From contig NZ_JAOQNG010000010.1 in the NCBI RefSeq assembly GCF_025961225.1, positions 114,501 to 178,500 on the forward strand: 64,000 nt of DNA. Direction: 5' to 3'. This DNA is from Azospirillum canadense. GTDB lineage: Bacteria > Pseudomonadota > Alphaproteobacteria > Azospirillales > Azospirillaceae. Positions 1 to 8,764 of the stretch are shown one piece after another. How positions within the stretch are numbered: the first letter of the stretch is position 1; each line of letters starts with the position of its first letter. The notes below the pieces were generated by a model. The model saw only the letters and a program-made list of their open reading frames with translations, ran no database searches and was not told where the DNA came from. A program made the position numbers and the translations under genes.

Positions 1-1272
1 GATCCCGGCGGGCGGATCGTGCTCGCCATCTGCACCCTGCGCGACGTCGGCGAGCGCAAGGCCATGGAGATGGCGCTCCACCAGGCGAAGGAGCAGGCCG
101 ACCAGGCCAACCGCGCCAAGTCGAAGTTCCTGGCCGCGGCCAGCCACGACCTGCGCCAGCCCATGCAGTCCATGTTCCTGTTCAGCGGCATCCTCCACCG
201 CCACGTGACGGGGGAGCAGGGCCAGCGCAGCCTGGAGATGCTGGAGCGCGGGCTGGACACGCTGAAGGGGCTGCTGGACAGCCTGCTGGACGTCTCCCGC
301 CTCGACGTCGGCGCCATCGAGCCGCGCATCGAAAGCGTGGCGCTGGGCGGTCTGGTCGACGAGATCGTCGCCTCCTACGCGCCGATCCTGGAGAGCAAGG
401 GCCTGGCCTTCCGCGTGGCCGGCGACCGGACGGTGTCCGTGCGCAGCGACCGCGTCCTGCTCGGCCGCATGGTGCGCAACCTCGTCGAGAACGCCGTGAA
501 GTACACGGAGCGCGGCGGTGTGGAGATCGGCCTCCGCCTGCTGGACGGCCCACTCGGCGGCCCACTCGGCGGCCCACTCGGCGGCAAGGTGCGCATCGAG
601 GTCGCCGACACCGGCATCGGCATTCCCCCGGACCAGCTGGACCAGATCTTTGCTGAGTTCCATCAGGTCAACAACCCGGAACGCGACCGGGCCCGCGGCC
701 TGGGGCTGGGGTTGGCCATCGTCCAGCGCCTGTCCGTCATCCTCGACCACCCGGTGGAGGTCCGCTCCCAACCCGGCCGGGGATCGGTTTTCACCATCGA
801 CGTGCCGCTCGACCGGGCGGAGGTGGAACCGCCACCGCCCGCCGAAGCGCAGCCGACCGACGACGGCCATGCGCCGCTCGCCCTTCTGGTCGACGACGAC
901 GCCATCGTGCTGCTGGGGCTCCGCGACATGTTCCGGGAATGGGGCTACGAGGTGCTGATCGCCGGCTCCACCGACCAGGCGATCGAGCGCGTGCGGGAGG
1001 CCGGGCGCTTCCCCGACGCGATGCTGGTCGATTACCGCCTGCGCGAAGGGCGGGTGGGGACGGAGGCCGTGGTGCGCATCCGCGCCATGGCCGGCGCCCC
1101 GATCCCGGCGATGATCCTGACCGGCGAGTCCGGCCCGGAGTGTGAGCAGGACGCCGCGCAGCACGGGCTGAAGGTCGTGCGCAAGCCGGTCACACCGCGC
1201 CAGCTGCGCCGCGCGCTCGATCGCGCGCTGGAGGCCGGCCAGGCCAAGAACCTCCAGGACACCGCGTCCTGA
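1..1272 (+). CDS. Hybrid sensor histidine kinase/response regulator, 3' part (5' end outside window)
   Basis: The reading frame is open from base 1, so the start lies upstream. A GTG at 19 is only an internal codon candidate. Numbering from that GTG, residues 1-20 look like the end of a PAS/PAC sensor region, followed by a short coiled coil and a HisKA dimerisation motif SHDLRQPMQS with phospho-acceptor His43. The ATP-binding domain has an N-box (NLVENAVKY), DTGIGIP and GLGLGLAI. A proline-rich linker leads to a C-terminal receiver domain with the acidic pair in LLVDDD and acceptor Asp338 in LVDYRL. The protein therefore probably autophosphorylates and passes phosphate to its own receiver. 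There is no DNA-binding output domain, so the final target is not encoded here. It converges on the next gene with a 10-base gap. A triple 12-bp repeat lies in the ATPase domain. Confidence 0.9.
   Translation, partial: DPGGRIVLAICTLRDVGERKAMEMALHQAKEQADQANRAKSKFLAAASHDLRQPMQSMFLFSGILHRHVTGEQGQRSLEMLERGLDTLKGLLDSLLDVSRLDVGAIEPRIESVALGGLVDEIVASYAPILESKGLAFRVAGDRTVSVRSDRVLLGRMVRNLVENAVKYTERGGVEIGLRLLDGPLGGPLGGPLGGKVRIEVADTGIGIPPDQLDQIFAEFHQVNNPERDRARGLGLGLAIVQRLSVILDHPVEVRSQPGRGSVFTIDVPLDRAEVEPPPPAEAQPTDDGHAPLALLVDDDAIVLLGLRDMFREWGYEVLIAGSTDQAIERVREAGRFPDAMLVDYRLREGRVGTEAVVRIRAMAGAPIPAMILTGESGPECEQDAAQHGLKVVRKPVTPRQLRRALDRALEAGQAKNLQDTAS
547..582 (+). repeat. Three exact in-frame copies of a 12-bp unit
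   Basis: The unit ggcccactcggc occurs three times back to back and encodes GPLG repeated in the ATP-binding domain, between the N-box and the DTGIGIP motif. Copy-number changes would lengthen or shorten a surface loop by four residues without shifting the frame. Confidence 0.9.
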
Positions 1273-1282
1273 AAGCGTCCTC

Positions 1283-2161
1283 CTACGGCGCCTCCGCCCG
1301 CGCCGTGTCGAGCAGCCAGGCGCGGAAGGCGGCGAAGCCCGGATCGGACCGGCGCGCGGGGCGGGCGACCAGATACCAGGCGCGCCCCATGGGCACCGGC
1401 TGCGGGAAGGGCGTGACCAGCCGGCCGGCGGCCACGTCGTCCGCGATGTAGGGCTGCGCGCCCAGCGCCACGCCCACCCCGTCCATCGCTGCCTGAAGGG
1501 CCATGGCGTAGCTGCCGAAGGACAGGCCCTTTCCCGCAGGCGGCTCCAGCCCCATGGCGGCGAACCACTGCGGCCAGTCGTTCGGCCAGTGGGCGACGGA
1601 CAGCCGCGTGGCGCCCAGCAGGTCGGACGGCTCCCGCAGCGTCCGAGCCAGGGCCGGGGCGCAGACCGGCAGCATGCCGGCGGTGAACAGTGGCTCCGCC
1701 TCGTGCCGCGCCCAATGGCCGTCGCCGAGCAGAAGGGCGCAAGTCCAGTCCTCGCGGATCGGGTTGCCGGCCCCGCCGGTGGTGATGCGCACCTCGATGT
1801 CCGGGTGGCGGGTGTGGAAGCCGGACAGGCGCGGGATCAGCCAGCGCACCGCGAAGGTGGCGCCCACCCCCATGGTCAGCACCGGGCCGCCGCGCATGCA
1901 GGTCACCCGCTCCACGCTCTCCGCGATGGCGTCGAAGGCGCCGGTCAGGCCAGGCAGCAGGGCCCGCCCGCGCTCCGTCAGGGCCAGCGCGTTGGCGTGC
2001 CGCTCGAACAGGGGGAAGCCCAGCCGATCCTCCAGCAGGCCGACCTGACGGCTGACCGCGGCCTGGGTCACGTTCAGTTCCCGCGCGGCGGCGGTGAAGC
2101 CGCCGGTGCGGGCCGCCGCCTCGAAGGCCCGCAAGGCGTTCAGGGACGGCAGGCGCCGCAT
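1283..2161 (-). CDS. LysR-family transcriptional regulator (GcvA-like)
   Basis: A 292-residue LysR regulator of usual family length. An N-terminal winged helix-turn-helix (about residues 5-63, with AFEAAARTGGFTAAARELNV) is followed by a periplasmic-binding-protein-like effector domain. The start MRRLPSLNALRAFEAAARTG is typical of the GcvA/AmpR branch. It is transcribed away from the TauE-type exporter at 2285, with 123 bases between the starts, the classical arrangement in which a LysR protein controls the divergent gene. That exporter is the likely target (inference). The effector cannot be read from the sequence. Confidence 0.9.
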   Translation of the reverse strand: MRRLPSLNALRAFEAAARTGGFTAAARELNVTQAAVSRQVGLLEDRLGFPLFERHANALALTERGRALLPGLTGAFDAIAESVERVTCMRGGPVLTMGVGATFAVRWLIPRLSGFHTRHPDIEVRITTGGAGNPIREDWTCALLLGDGHWARHEAEPLFTAGMLPVCAPALARTLREPSDLLGATRLSVAHWPNDWPQWFAAMGLEPPAGKGLSFGSYAMALQAAMDGVGVALGAQPYIADDVAAGRLVTPFPQPVPMGRAWYLVARPARRSDPGFAAFRAWLLDTARAEAP

Positions 2162-2284
2162 GGATCACCCTAACATTTTCTGCCCTACTTTTCCTGGGGG
2201 TCAGCATCAGGCAATGCCGTTTGCGGCGCAAGCCCCTGCGGTGCAGCATGGGCGCGCAGCCCAACAAAAACAACGTGGCCCTGG

Positions 2285-3037
2285 ATGTTGCCTCTTACCC
2301 TGGTGGCGGGGATCGGCCTGACGGCGCTCGTCACTTCCTTCCTGTCCGGCCTGTTCGGCATGGCCGGCGGTATGGTGCTGATGGGCATCCTGCTGGCGCT
2401 GATGCCGGTCAGCTCCGCGATGCTGCTGCACGGCATTACCCAGATGACGTCCAACGGCTGGCGCGCGTGGCTCTGGCGCCAGCATGTGGCGTGGGGCATC
2501 GTGGCGCGGTTCTTCTTCGGCGGCGCGGTGGCGGTGGCGGCCTTCGCGCTGGTCGGCTATGTGCCCGGCAAGGCGGTGTCGCTGATCGTGCTGGGGCTAT
2601 CGCCCTTCATCGCCTTCGCGGTGCCGGAGCGCTGGGCGCCCAACGTCACCCGCCGCGGCCACGCCTCGCTGGCCGGCCTGCTGTGCATGGGCATCCAGCT
2701 GATCGCCGGCATCTCCGGCCCGCTGCTCGACGTGTTCTTTGTGAAGTCCGGCCTGACGCGGCAGAGCATCGTCGCGACCAAGGCGACGGTGCAGGTGTTC
2801 GGCCACCTGTTCAAGGCGGTCTATTTCGGCAGCATGATTGCCGGCTCGACGTCGGAGTCCATGGACATCGTCGTGACGCTGCTCAGCGTCGGCATGGCGG
2901 TGCTGGGCACCAACCTGTCGCGTCGGGTGCTGGACGCCATGACCGACACCCAGTTCCGCGCCTGGAGCCAGCGCATCGTCCTGCTGACCGGCAGCGTCTA
3001 CCTGGGACAGGGGATGCTGCTGCTGGTCGCGGGGTGA
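2285..3037 (+). CDS. TauE/SafE-family sulfite/organo-anion exporter
   Basis: A 250-residue polytopic membrane protein with about 8 hydrophobic segments, matching the TauE/SafE fold in length and in the glycine-rich first segment (SFLSGLFGMAGGMVLMG). Family members move sulfite, sulfoacetate or similar small anions through the inner membrane. The exact substrate is not deducible. It is divergent from a LysR regulator and converges with the molybdenum oxidoreductase operon (12-base gap). No strong Shine-Dalgarno is visible before the ATG, so the start is likely but not proven. Confidence 0.85.
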   Translation: MLPLTLVAGIGLTALVTSFLSGLFGMAGGMVLMGILLALMPVSSAMLLHGITQMTSNGWRAWLWRQHVAWGIVARFFFGGAVAVAAFALVGYVPGKAVSLIVLGLSPFIAFAVPERWAPNVTRRGHASLAGLLCMGIQLIAGISGPLLDVFFVKSGLTRQSIVATKATVQVFGHLFKAVYFGSMIAGSTSESMDIVVTLLSVGMAVLGTNLSRRVLDAMTDTQFRAWSQRIVLLTGSVYLGQGMLLLVAG

Positions 3038-3049
3038 CCCTCGACGGGA

Positions 3050-5239
3050 TCACCGCTTCTTGGACAGCCCGGCCAGCACCTTGTCCGGGGTGATCGGCAG
3101 GCTGCGGAAGCGGATGCCCGTGGCGTGGTGGACGGCGTTGGCGATGGCGGGCGTCACGCCGACCGCGGCGATCTCCGCCAAGCCCTTCACGCCCAGCGGG
3201 TTCACGTGCGGGTCGTGCTCGTCCACGAAGGTGACGTCCAGGTGCGGCACGTCGGCGTTCACCGGGACGAGGTATTCGGCGAGGTTGGCGTTCATCACCT
3301 TGCCGAAGCGGTCGTCCCACTCGCTCTGCTCGCTCAGCGCCATGCCGAGGCCCAGCACCATGCCGCCGACGCACTGGCTGCGCGCTGTCTTCGGGTTGAC
3401 GATCCGGCCGGAGCCGTAGGCGCCGACCAGCCGCGGCACGCGGACGGTGCCGAGGTCCGGGTCCACGCGCACCTCCGCGAAGATCGCGCCGAAGGCGTAC
3501 ATGGAGAAGCGTTTCTGCTCGATGCCGGGGGCGGCGTCGGCCTCCACGTCCACCTGTGGCAGGCCGTGGCGGCGCAGGATCTCGGCGTAGTCCGCCCCGC
3601 GCACCGGGTCGACCGCGTTGGACAGGGCGCGCATGCGGGCGCGGGCGGCGACGCAGGCCGCCTGCACGGCGGAGCCGACGCTCGCCATGGTGATGGAGCC
3701 GCCGTGCACCGGCGCCTTGGGCAGGTCGGTGTCGCCCAGCTCGAACCGCACGCGCTCGACGGGCAGATCCAGCGCCTCCGCCGCGACCTGGGTCATGGAG
3801 GTGTAGGTGCCCGGCCCCATGTCGCTGGCAGCGCTGCGCACCACCGCGGTGCCGTCGTCGCGGATGACGACCGACGCGCTGGCCGCCGCGCGGTGGGTGG
3901 GGTAGACCGCGGTCGCCATGCCCCAGCCGACCAGCTCCCGCCCGTCGCGCATGCTGCCGGGTTTGGGGGAACGGCCGCTCCAGCCGAAGCGCTCCGCCGC
4001 CGTCTTGTAGCAGTCGCGCAAGCCCTTGCTGGACCAGGGCAGGTCCTTGTTCTCGTCGCGCTCCGCGTAGTTGCGCAGGCGGAGGTCGAGGGGATCGACG
4101 CCTGCGGCTTCGGCCAGCTCGTCCATCGCCATCTCCAGCGCCAGCACGCCGGTGACCACCCCCGGTGCCCGCATGGGGCAGGGGGAGTTGATGTTCATGG
4201 GCGCCAGCCGGTAGGCGGTGCGCAGGTTCGGGCAGGAATAGAGCATGGACGCCGGCTCGACCGTCGTCTCCGCGTAATCCTCGTACTGGGAGGTGTGGCC
4301 GACCGCCTCCTGGATCAGGGCGGTCAGGCGGCCGTCGGCCTCCGCGCCCAGCGCCACCCGCTGCACCGTGCGCGGGCGGAAGCCGATGGCGGAGAAGAGT
4401 TGGCGCCGGGTCAGCTCCAGCTTCACCGGGCGGCCGGCCATCTTGGCGGCGATGGCGGCAAGCGTGACGTGCGGCCAGGTGCGCAGGGCCGAGCCGAAGG
4501 CGCCGCCGACGAAGGGGGAGACGACGCGGATGTCCTCCTCCGGGATGCCGAAGACGTGGGCGATCTCCGCGCGGTCGTTGCCGACCCACTGGGTCTTGTC
4601 CCACAGGGTCAGCCGGTCGCCGTCCCAGGCGGCGATGGTCACGTGCGGCTCGATGGCGTTGTGGTGCTCCATCGGCTGGTCGTAGGTGGCGTCGATGGTG
4701 ACCTGGGCCGCAGCCAGCGCCGCGTCAGCGTCGCCGCGGGCGAGGTCGGTCGGCTTGCCGGCGCTGGGCTTGCGGGGGCTCTTCGCCGCCTCCTCGAAGC
4801 GGGTGACGGCGGGGGCGGGGTCGTACTCGACGCGGATCAGCGCGGCGGCGTGGGTCGCCTGCTCCAGCGTTTCGGCCACCACCACGGCGATGGGTTGGCC
4901 GTTGAACCGGATTTCCGGGCTTTGGAGCACGCGCAGCTGGTCGCCCGCCTGCGGGTCCACCTGCGGGCGCTGGGCCATGCTGTTGTAGGGCAGGCGCGGC
5001 GCGTTGTGGTGGGTGGCGACGACCAGGACGCCGGGCGAGGACTCCGCCGCGTCGGCGAACAGGGCGCGGATGCGGCCGGCGGGGATGGTGCTGGTCACCA
5101 CCGCGGCGTGGGCGAGGCGGTCGGGCCGGAACTCCCCGGCGTAGGTGGCCGCACCCGTGACCTTGGCACGGCCGTCCACGCGGCTGACGGGCTTTCCGAT
5201 CACGCTTTGGCCGATGACCGTCATGGCGGTGTCCGTCAT
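3050..5239 (-). CDS. Molybdopterin-binding large subunit of aldehyde/xanthine oxidoreductase (PaoC/YagR-like)
   Basis: A 729-residue catalytic subunit of the molybdenum hydroxylase family. The N-terminal Ald_Xan_dh_C-like domain contains RVDGRAKVTGAATYAGEF. The molybdenum-cofactor domain contains FVGGAFGSALRTW and, near the C-terminus, GLAEIAAVG, where the conserved active-site Glu is expected. The start is the ATG at 5239 because it overlaps the TGA of the FAD subunit as ATGA (translational coupling). The same frame continues further upstream, but that stretch lies inside the FAD gene. With the two upstream genes it forms a 2Fe-2S/FAD/Mo complex that oxidises aldehydes or N-heterocycles. The substrate cannot be read here. 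Similarity of organisation to E. coli PaoABC favours aldehydes. Confidence 0.9.
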   Translation of the reverse strand: MTDTAMTVIGQSVIGKPVSRVDGRAKVTGAATYAGEFRPDRLAHAAVVTSTIPAGRIRALFADAAESSPGVLVVATHHNAPRLPYNSMAQRPQVDPQAGDQLRVLQSPEIRFNGQPIAVVVAETLEQATHAAALIRVEYDPAPAVTRFEEAAKSPRKPSAGKPTDLARGDADAALAAAQVTIDATYDQPMEHHNAIEPHVTIAAWDGDRLTLWDKTQWVGNDRAEIAHVFGIPEEDIRVVSPFVGGAFGSALRTWPHVTLAAIAAKMAGRPVKLELTRRQLFSAIGFRPRTVQRVALGAEADGRLTALIQEAVGHTSQYEDYAETTVEPASMLYSCPNLRTAYRLAPMNINSPCPMRAPGVVTGVLALEMAMDELAEAAGVDPLDLRLRNYAERDENKDLPWSSKGLRDCYKTAAERFGWSGRSPKPGSMRDGRELVGWGMATAVYPTHRAAASASVVIRDDGTAVVRSAASDMGPGTYTSMTQVAAEALDLPVERVRFELGDTDLPKAPVHGGSITMASVGSAVQAACVAARARMRALSNAVDPVRGADYAEILRRHGLPQVDVEADAAPGIEQKRFSMYAFGAIFAEVRVDPDLGTVRVPRLVGAYGSGRIVNPKTARSQCVGGMVLGLGMALSEQSEWDDRFGKVMNANLAEYLVPVNADVPHLDVTFVDEHDPHVNPLGVKGLAEIAAVGVTPAIANAVHHATGIRFRSLPITPDKVLAGLSKKR

Positions 5240-6219
5240 GCGCAACCTCCCAACTCCATCAGGGCGCGGGTGACCGTGTGCTTCAGAAGCTCGACCTTGT
5301 AGGCGTTGCCGCCGCGCGGCTGGGCGCCGTCGGCGGCGCGGTCGGCCGCCGCCTTGAAGACCTGTGGGCCGGGGGCCTTGCCGATCAGCAGCGATTCCAC
5401 GGTGCGCAGGCGCCATGGCTTGGTGCCGACCCCGCCCACGGCGACGCGGGCGTCGCTGATGGTGCCGCCGTCCATGTCCAGCCCGACCGCGGCGGAGACC
5501 AGCGCCCATTCGAAGGAGGCGCGGTCGCGCACCTTCACGTAATGGGACCGGCGCGCGCATTCCGACGCCGGGATGTGAATGGCGGTGATCAGGTCGCCGG
5601 GCTGGAGCACCGTCTCCATGTGCGGGGTGTCGCCGGGCAGGCGGTGCAGGTTCTCCACGGCGACCTCGTCCTCCCCGTCCGGCCCCAGGATGGAGATGCG
5701 CGCGTCCAGCGCCACCAGCGCCACCGCGAGGTCCGACGGGTGGGCGGCGATGCAGCGGTCGCTGGTGCCGAGGATCGCGTGGGTGCGGTTCAGCCCGTCC
5801 AGCGCGGAGCAGCCGGTCCCCGGATCGCGCTTGTTGCAGGGGGTGGTGGCGTCGCGGAAATAGGGGCAGCGCGTGCGCTGGAGCAGGTTGCCGGCGATGG
5901 ACGCCATGTTGCGCACCTGCGCCGAGGCGCTGTCCAGCAGGGCCTTGGACACGACCGGCCAGTCGCGCGTCACGCGCGGGTCGGCGGCCAGTTCGCTCAT
6001 GCGGACCAGCGCGCCGACGCGCAGGCAGCCGTTCTTTTCGTCAATGCCGCCGAGGTCCAGGCCGTTGATGTCGATGAGTTCGGCCGGCGTGCGCACCCGC
6101 TCCTTCAGCAGCTGCAGCAGGTCGGTGCCGCCGGCCAGGATGTCGGGGTGCGGCGGGTGGCTGCCGCGCGTGGTGACGTCCTGCGGCGTTTGGGCGGCGG
6201 TGTAGGCAAAGGGGTGCAT
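5236..6219 (-). CDS. FAD-binding subunit with extra 4Fe-4S cysteines (PaoB/YagS-like)
   Basis: A 327-residue FAD subunit of the xanthine dehydrogenase family. The PCMH-type FAD site includes AGGTDLL (residues 29-35) and the stretch NMASIAGNLL (105-113). Between the two halves sits an insert with Cys118, Cys128, Cys137 and Cys156 (RTRCPYF, CNKRDPGTGC, SDRC), the pattern that binds a 4Fe-4S cluster in E. coli PaoB and is absent from classical xanthine dehydrogenase. It transfers electrons from the Mo site through 2Fe-2S centres to FAD. Its 3' end overlaps the large-subunit start by 4 bases, and its start lies 6 bases after the 2Fe-2S subunit stop. Confidence 0.9.
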   Translation of the reverse strand: MHPFAYTAAQTPQDVTTRGSHPPHPDILAGGTDLLQLLKERVRTPAELIDINGLDLGGIDEKNGCLRVGALVRMSELAADPRVTRDWPVVSKALLDSASAQVRNMASIAGNLLQRTRCPYFRDATTPCNKRDPGTGCSALDGLNRTHAILGTSDRCIAAHPSDLAVALVALDARISILGPDGEDEVAVENLHRLPGDTPHMETVLQPGDLITAIHIPASECARRSHYVKVRDRASFEWALVSAAVGLDMDGGTISDARVAVGGVGTKPWRLRTVESLLIGKAPGPQVFKAAADRAADGAQPRGGNAYKVELLKHTVTRALMELGGCA

Positions 6220-6225
6220 CGCGGG

Positions 6226-6747
6226 TCAGCCTTTCTGATCCGGAGTGGCCATGGCGGCGGCGGCCTTCACCGCCTCCACGATGTTCACGTAGGCGCCGCA
6301 GCGGCACAGGTTGCCGCTCATGCGCTCACGGATCGCCGCGTCGGTCGTGGGAACGCCCTCGTTCAGCAGGCCGACCGCCGCCATGATCTGCCCCGGCGTG
6401 CAATAGCCGCACTGGAAGGCGTCGTGCTCGATGAAGGCCTCCTGCACGGGGTGCAGTTTCCCGTCGCGCTCCAGCCCCTCGATGGTGGTGACGGCGCGGC
6501 CCTGCTGGGTCGCCGCCAGCGTCAGGCAGGAGACGACGGGCCGCCCGTCGACCAGCACCGTGCAGGCCCCGCATTGGCCGAGGTCGCAGCCCTTCTTGGT
6601 CCCCGTCAGCCCCAGATGGTCGCGCAGCGCGTCCAGCAGCGTCGTGCGCACGTCGAGGTGGAGCGTGTGCCGCGCGCCGTTGACGTCCAGCGTGATGTCG
6701 GCCGCCATGGCGGCGGTCAGGGGTGTGTTGTTGGCCGGCTCGGGCAT
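6226..6747 (-). CDS. 2Fe-2S subunit of the molybdenum oxidoreductase (PaoA/YagT-like)
   Basis: A 173-residue subunit with two 2Fe-2S motifs: a plant-ferredoxin type (Cys54, 59, 62, 74 in KKGCDLGQCGACTVLVDG and SCLTL) and a helical-bundle type (Cys113, 116, 148, 150 in QCGYCTPGQ and NLCRCGAY). I start at the ATG at 6747 because it follows an AGGAG ribosome-binding site. The open frame runs upstream but looks non-coding. E. coli PaoA carries a Tat signal and is periplasmic. No twin-arginine signal is visible here with either start, so this complex is predicted cytoplasmic. It is the first gene of the three-gene operon. Confidence 0.9.
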   Translation of the reverse strand: MPEPANNTPLTAAMAADITLDVNGARHTLHLDVRTTLLDALRDHLGLTGTKKGCDLGQCGACTVLVDGRPVVSCLTLAATQQGRAVTTIEGLERDGKLHPVQEAFIEHDAFQCGYCTPGQIMAAVGLLNEGVPTTDAAIRERMSGNLCRCGAYVNIVEAVKAAAAMATPDQKG

Positions 6748-6752
6748 GGAAT

Positions 6753-6777
6753 CTCCTGTCGGGCGACCTCCTGTCGG
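6753..6777 (-). promoter_or_regulatory. Duplicated Shine-Dalgarno region before the 2Fe-2S gene
   Basis: The 10-mer ctcctgtcgg occurs at 6753-6762 and again at 6768-6777, so the transcript carries CCGACAGGAG twice, 15 bases apart. The proximal copy is the ribosome-binding site of the gene starting at 6747. The distal copy has no start codon of its own at usual spacing. Confidence 0.5.
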
Positions 6778-6901
6778 TCCAGGGCCGCCCTTCCGGGAAC
6801 AGGAGCCGCCCAGAGCGGTTCCCCACCACGCCGCATGCAACACCAAGCGGGGTTTCCCGTGTTGTCCACGGGTCATCCGTTGCCCCAACCGGAAAGGCGG
6901 C

Positions 6902-7900
6902 ATGGAAAACCTGCTGTTCCAGCTTCTTCCCCGGACCCCGCGCTCGCTCTGGGTGCGCTATGGCGTGACCGTCGCGGTGGTCGCCGTGACCACGGCCTTG
7001 CGCTACAGCCTCGACCCGGTGCTGCACGCCTATCCGTTCCTGCTCTACATCCCGGCGATCTTCCTGGTGTCGCTGCTGTTCGACCGCGCGTCGGGGTTCC
7101 TGGCCGTGATCCTGTCCTGCGTGGTGACGCTCTACCTGTTCATCGAGCCGAAGTACCGCTTCGCCATTGCCAATCCCGGCGACCAGCTGGCCTTCATCAT
7201 CTACACGGGCCTCGGCCTCGGCATCGCCGCGGTGACGGAGACTCTGCGCAAGACGCTGGACGCCCTGCACGACGCCTGGGCGAAGGTGGCCGCCGCGGAT
7301 CGGGAGAAGGACCTGATGCTGCAGGAAATCCACCACCGCATCCGCAACGATTTGCAGCTGATCGTGGCGCAGCTGTCGCTGGCGGCCATGCGGTCGGACA
7401 ACACCCAGGCCATCGTGGCGGGGACGATCGACCGCATCGGCGTGCTGGCCCGCGTCTACACCCGCCTGCGCCGGAGCGAGGGCACCAGCATCGTCAACGC
7501 GAAGGAGTTCCTGGACAGCCTGGTGGAGGACTTGCAGGCCGGCATGGTGGGCGTGCGCCCCATCGCGCTGAGCGCCAACGTCGACAGCCTGGACCTGGAC
7601 ATGGGCACGGCCGTGGCGGTGGGCACTATCGCCAACGAGCTGGTCACCAACGCGGTGAAATACGCCTTCCCGGACGGCCGGGCCGGCTGGATCGACCTGA
7701 CTTTCCGGATGGCGGACGGGGCTTGCGTCCTCCATGTCTGCGACAACGGCGAGGGGCTGTCGTCCAGCGCGCCGAAGGGCACCGGCCTCGGCCGCCAGAT
7801 CGTGCAGCAGCTGGCCTTGCAGCTGCGCGGCACGCTGGAGATCCGGCCGAGGGAGGAGGGCGGGGTGCAGGCGACGCTGCGCTTCCCCGCCGCGGCTTAG
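6902..7900 (+). CDS. Membrane sensor histidine kinase, HisKA_2/HWE type, with DUF4118-like N-terminus
   Basis: 332 residues. The N-terminal third holds about four hydrophobic segments (residues 20-115) like the KdpD-type DUF4118 membrane module. It is followed by a HisKA_2 dimerisation box LQEIHHRIRNDLQLI with His144/His145, one of them the acceptor, and an ATPase domain with NELVTNAVKYAF and DNGEG. GTGLGRQI is the G2-like box. The start ATG at 6902 has a GGAAAGG site upstream. No response regulator is adjacent. The 3' end overlaps the end of the convergent fghA by 4 bases. It diverges from the molybdenum oxidoreductase operon across 154 bases and might control it (inference from position only). 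Confidence 0.85.
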   Translation: MENLLFQLLPRTPRSLWVRYGVTVAVVAVTTALRYSLDPVLHAYPFLLYIPAIFLVSLLFDRASGFLAVILSCVVTLYLFIEPKYRFAIANPGDQLAFIIYTGLGLGIAAVTETLRKTLDALHDAWAKVAAADREKDLMLQEIHHRIRNDLQLIVAQLSLAAMRSDNTQAIVAGTIDRIGVLARVYTRLRRSEGTSIVNAKEFLDSLVEDLQAGMVGVRPIALSANVDSLDLDMGTAVAVGTIANELVTNAVKYAFPDGRAGWIDLTFRMADGACVLHVCDNGEGLSSSAPKGTGLGRQIVQQLALQLRGTLEIRPREEGGVQATLRFPAAA

Positions 7901-8742
7901 GTCAGCGCCTTTGCGGCGTGGCGCAGGTGGTCGTCGATGAAGCTGGCGATGAAGAAGTAGCTGTGGTCGTAACCCGGCTGCATCCGCAGGGTCAGCGGGT
8001 AACCAGCGGCCTCAGCGGCCTTCTTCAGGTTCTCGGGCTTCAGCTGCCGTTCCAGGAAGCCGTCGGCGTCGCCCTGGTCCACGAGGATCGGCAGGCGTTC
8101 CTTGGCCCGGCCGAGCAGGGCGCAGCTGTCCCACTCCAGCCAAGTCGCGTAGTCGGTGCCGAAGAAGCGCTCGAAGGCCTTCTCGCCCCAGGGCACGCTG
8201 GCCGGGTTGCCGATCGGCGCGAAGGCCGACACGGAGCGGTAGCGGCCGGGGTTGCGCAGCGCGCAGACGATCGCCCCGTGCCCGCCCATGGAATGGCCGG
8301 AGATGGAGCGGCGGTCGGTGACCGGCAGTTCGGCCTCCACCAGCGCCGGCAGATCCTGCACCACATAGTCGTGCATCCGGTAGTGCTTCGCCCAGGGCTC
8401 TTGCGTCGCGTTGACGTAGAAGCCGGCGCCGAGCCCGAAGTCCCAGGACCCGTCCGGGTCGCCCGGCACGTCGGCCCCTCGCGGGCTGGTGTCCGGCGCC
8501 ACGATGGCGATGCCGAGTTCCGCCGCCGTCCGCATGGCGCCGGCCTTCTGCATGAAATTCTCGTCCGTGCAGGTCAGGCCGGACAGCCAGTAGAACACCG
8601 GGACCTTGCCGTGTTCGGCCTGCGGCGGCAGGTAGACGGCAAACACCATGTCGCAGTCCAGCACCGCGGAGCGGTGCCGGAAGCGCTTGTGCCAGCCGCC
8701 GAAGCAACGGTTCGCCGCGATCTGAGTCAGGGCCGTGTCCAT
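7897..8742 (-). CDS. fghA: S-formylglutathione hydrolase
   Basis: 281 residues, esterase D family, the second step of glutathione-dependent formaldehyde oxidation: S-formylglutathione to formate and glutathione. The alpha/beta-hydrolase triad is visible: nucleophile Ser151 in SGHSMGGHG, Asp225 in VDQGDADGF and His260 in GYDHSYFF. YWLSGLTCTDENF and the GAGFYVNATQEPW stretch are family hallmarks. I use the second of two tandem ATGs (8742) because the AAGGGG site is then at usable distance. Starting at 8745 would add one residue. adhC lies immediately upstream on the same strand, separated by a hairpin, so both pathway steps are probably made together. Confidence 0.95.
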   Translation of the reverse strand: MDTALTQIAANRCFGGWHKRFRHRSAVLDCDMVFAVYLPPQAEHGKVPVFYWLSGLTCTDENFMQKAGAMRTAAELGIAIVAPDTSPRGADVPGDPDGSWDFGLGAGFYVNATQEPWAKHYRMHDYVVQDLPALVEAELPVTDRRSISGHSMGGHGAIVCALRNPGRYRSVSAFAPIGNPASVPWGEKAFERFFGTDYATWLEWDSCALLGRAKERLPILVDQGDADGFLERQLKPENLKKAAEAAGYPLTLRMQPGYDHSYFFIASFIDDHLRHAAKALT

Positions 8743-8764
8743 CATCCCCCCTTGTTCTTGGTTG

